A DNA stretch of 6,883 nucleotides from Paludibacter sp. GTDB lineage: Bacteria > Bacteroidota > Bacteroidia > Bacteroidales > Paludibacteraceae. The translations under genes were made by a program, and so were the position numbers. Of this stretch, positions 5,676-6,883 are shown piece after piece (position 1 is the first letter of the stretch; each line of letters starts with the position of its first letter). The notes under the pieces are model-generated. The model ran no database searches. It was not told the DNA's origin and worked only from the letters and a program-made list of their open reading frames with translations. The stretch is from the NCBI GenBank assembly GCA_031284665.1, contig JAITXR010000308.1, positions 1 to 6,883 of the forward strand, read 5' to 3'.

Positions 5676-6883
5676 ATGACAAAAAAATCAGTATTACTTG
5701 GGATTGCAATGTATGCAGCTCAATCAGTTTTTGGTGGCGGTCTATTGACTAATACCAACCAGAGTGTTCACTTTTTGCGCAATCCGGCACGCGATGCCTC
5801 TACCGAGATTGATGCAGTTTACACTAATCCGGCAGGACTTGCATTTCTTGCAAGCGATGGATTCTTTTTCTCGCTCAATAATCAAAGTGCATTTCAAAAA
5901 CGTAGTATTACCGCCACTTTTGCACCTTTTGCAGGTTTCGGCGACAACGCTACAAAAAATTACGAAGGCAAAGCCTCAGCCCTCTTTATTCCGAGTTTTC
6001 AGGCTGCCTACAAAACAGGAAAATGGACAGTTTCCGGTGCTTTTGCCATAGTGGGCGGAGGCGGAACGGTAGAGTTCAAGCAAGGATTGCCTTCGTTTGA
6101 AGCACAAGTAGCCACACTTCCGGGAATGGCAAATGCTATGTTGACACCTATGGGCGGAAGTATTACTCAGTATTCGCTGGAGCAATCGCTGCAAGGCTCG
6201 TCGATTATTTATGGCGCACAACTTGGCGCAACATATCAAATCAACAATTTATTGTCGGTTTATGCAGGTGTTCGCACAAGCATCGTAAATAATGGCTACG
6301 AAGGCTCTCTGAAAAATATTCAAATAAATCCAACTATTCCGGGAACACCGTTTAATGGTGCAATGATGCCTGCCGGTACTTTTATTGGCACTTTGGCGGG
6401 TATGGGATATATTCCTCAAGCGATTGCCGATAATATATTGACACAAGTAGCCGATAAAGAAATTGATTTAACGCAGTCCGGTCTTGGTTTTGCGCCAATT
6501 TTCGGTGTTGATTTTAAGTACAATAATTTAAATATTGGTGCAAAATACGAATTTAAAACGGCTATTGATGTGAAAAACAAAACCGTAGCAGGCAAAGATG
6601 CCGGAATGCCCAATTTTGCCGACGAAGTGAAAACTCCATACGATATTCCCGCATTATTGACCGTCGGGGCACAATATGCTATTAGTTCTGCATGGTCGGT
6701 TTCGGCAGGTTATCACCACTTTTTCGATTCCGATGCCAAAGCCGTTGACAATAAACAAGAAAAAATTAATGGTGGCATCAACGAATTTTTGGCGGGTGTG
6801 GAATACCGCATCAACTCAACATTTTTGCTAAGTTGTGGCGGACAAATCACACGTTCAGGCGTTACCGATGCCTATCAAAGTGA
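5676..6883 (+). CDS. OmpP1/FadL-family outer-membrane fatty-acid transporter (3' end outside window)
   Basis: An open frame of 402 codons continues past the window edge. Residues 1-20 form a signal peptide: Lys at 3-4, a hydrophobic stretch, and probable cleavage after SVFG. The mature start GGLLTNTNQSVHFLRNPARDAS and the following AVYTNPAGLAFL (47-58) are the hallmark of the Bacteroidota FadL class; in E. coli FadL the conserved NPA sits in the N-terminal hatch that plugs the barrel. Beyond that, alternating short strands rich in Gly and aromatics (for example 178-200, 273-293, 327-350 and 369-389) fit a beta-barrel. Family members have about 450-500 residues, so perhaps 50-100 are missing here. 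The role is passive uptake of long-chain fatty acids or other hydrophobic molecules across the outer membrane. The acyl-CoA synthetase gene lies directly upstream on the same strand with no visible terminator, so co-transcription is likely. ATG at 5676 was chosen because it supplies the basic signal-peptide start; the next one (residue 12) would destroy it. Confidence 0.92.
   Translation, partial: MTKKSVLLGIAMYAAQSVFGGGLLTNTNQSVHFLRNPARDASTEIDAVYTNPAGLAFLASDGFFFSLNNQSAFQKRSITATFAPFAGFGDNATKNYEGKASALFIPSFQAAYKTGKWTVSGAFAIVGGGGTVEFKQGLPSFEAQVATLPGMANAMLTPMGGSITQYSLEQSLQGSSIIYGAQLGATYQINNLLSVYAGVRTSIVNNGYEGSLKNIQINPTIPGTPFNGAMMPAGTFIGTLAGMGYIPQAIADNILTQVADKEIDLTQSGLGFAPIFGVDFKYNNLNIGAKYEFKTAIDVKNKTVAGKDAGMPNFADEVKTPYDIPALLTVGAQYAISSAWSVSAGYHHFFDSDAKAVDNKQEKINGGINEFLAGVEYRINSTFLLSCGGQITRSGVTDAYQS

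Noticed and set aside
5976..6613. Several short frames on the - strand
   Set aside because: All are antisense to the fadL-like gene, whose signal peptide and NPAGL motif make the + strand reading secure.

Overview
The window looks like chromosome of an AT-rich member of the Bacteroidota. Four things point there: the family-specific sequence of each protein, A-rich translation starts without Shine-Dalgarno sites, two exact matches to the Bacteroidota -7 promoter element TAnnTTTG, and a methionyl-tRNA synthetase tail of the Bacteroidota type that carries a tRNA-binding OB fold. No genus can be assigned from sequence reading alone.

Layout. Bases 24-344 (+) hold the N-terminal third of a DUF1016/YhcG-type nuclease protein that stops abruptly inside a conserved motif. 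About 60 AT-rich bases later, 401-922 (+) encodes only the C-terminal part of methionyl-tRNA synthetase (metG): the end of the anticodon-binding region plus the OB-fold module, without the catalytic domain. Two incomplete genes placed head to tail point to a deletion, an insertion or an assembly join near 336-400. Tail to tail with this, 947-3406 (-) is a complete phenylalanyl-tRNA synthetase beta chain (pheT). A 443-base gene-free region (3407-3849) follows. It carries a divergent promoter pair and, in the likely pheT leader, a 14-bp stem-loop. On the + strand, 3850-5577 encodes a complete long-chain acyl-CoA synthetase. After a 98-base gap with a 27-bp direct repeat, an OmpP1/FadL-family outer-membrane fatty-acid channel starts at 5676 and runs off the window end.

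How the genes work together. The acyl-CoA synthetase and the FadL-type porin form a plausible unit: import of long-chain fatty acids across the outer membrane, then activation to acyl-CoA in the cell. PheT is a housekeeping enzyme that needs PheS, which is not in the window. The metG tail and PheT both carry a tRNA-binding OB fold, but nothing suggests they form one pathway beyond tRNA charging.

I do not see a previously undescribed multi-gene system here. The parts most worth a second look are the double truncation near 300-400, the structured pheT leader, the shifted lysine in the acyl-CoA synthetase, and the repeat in front of the fadL-like gene.
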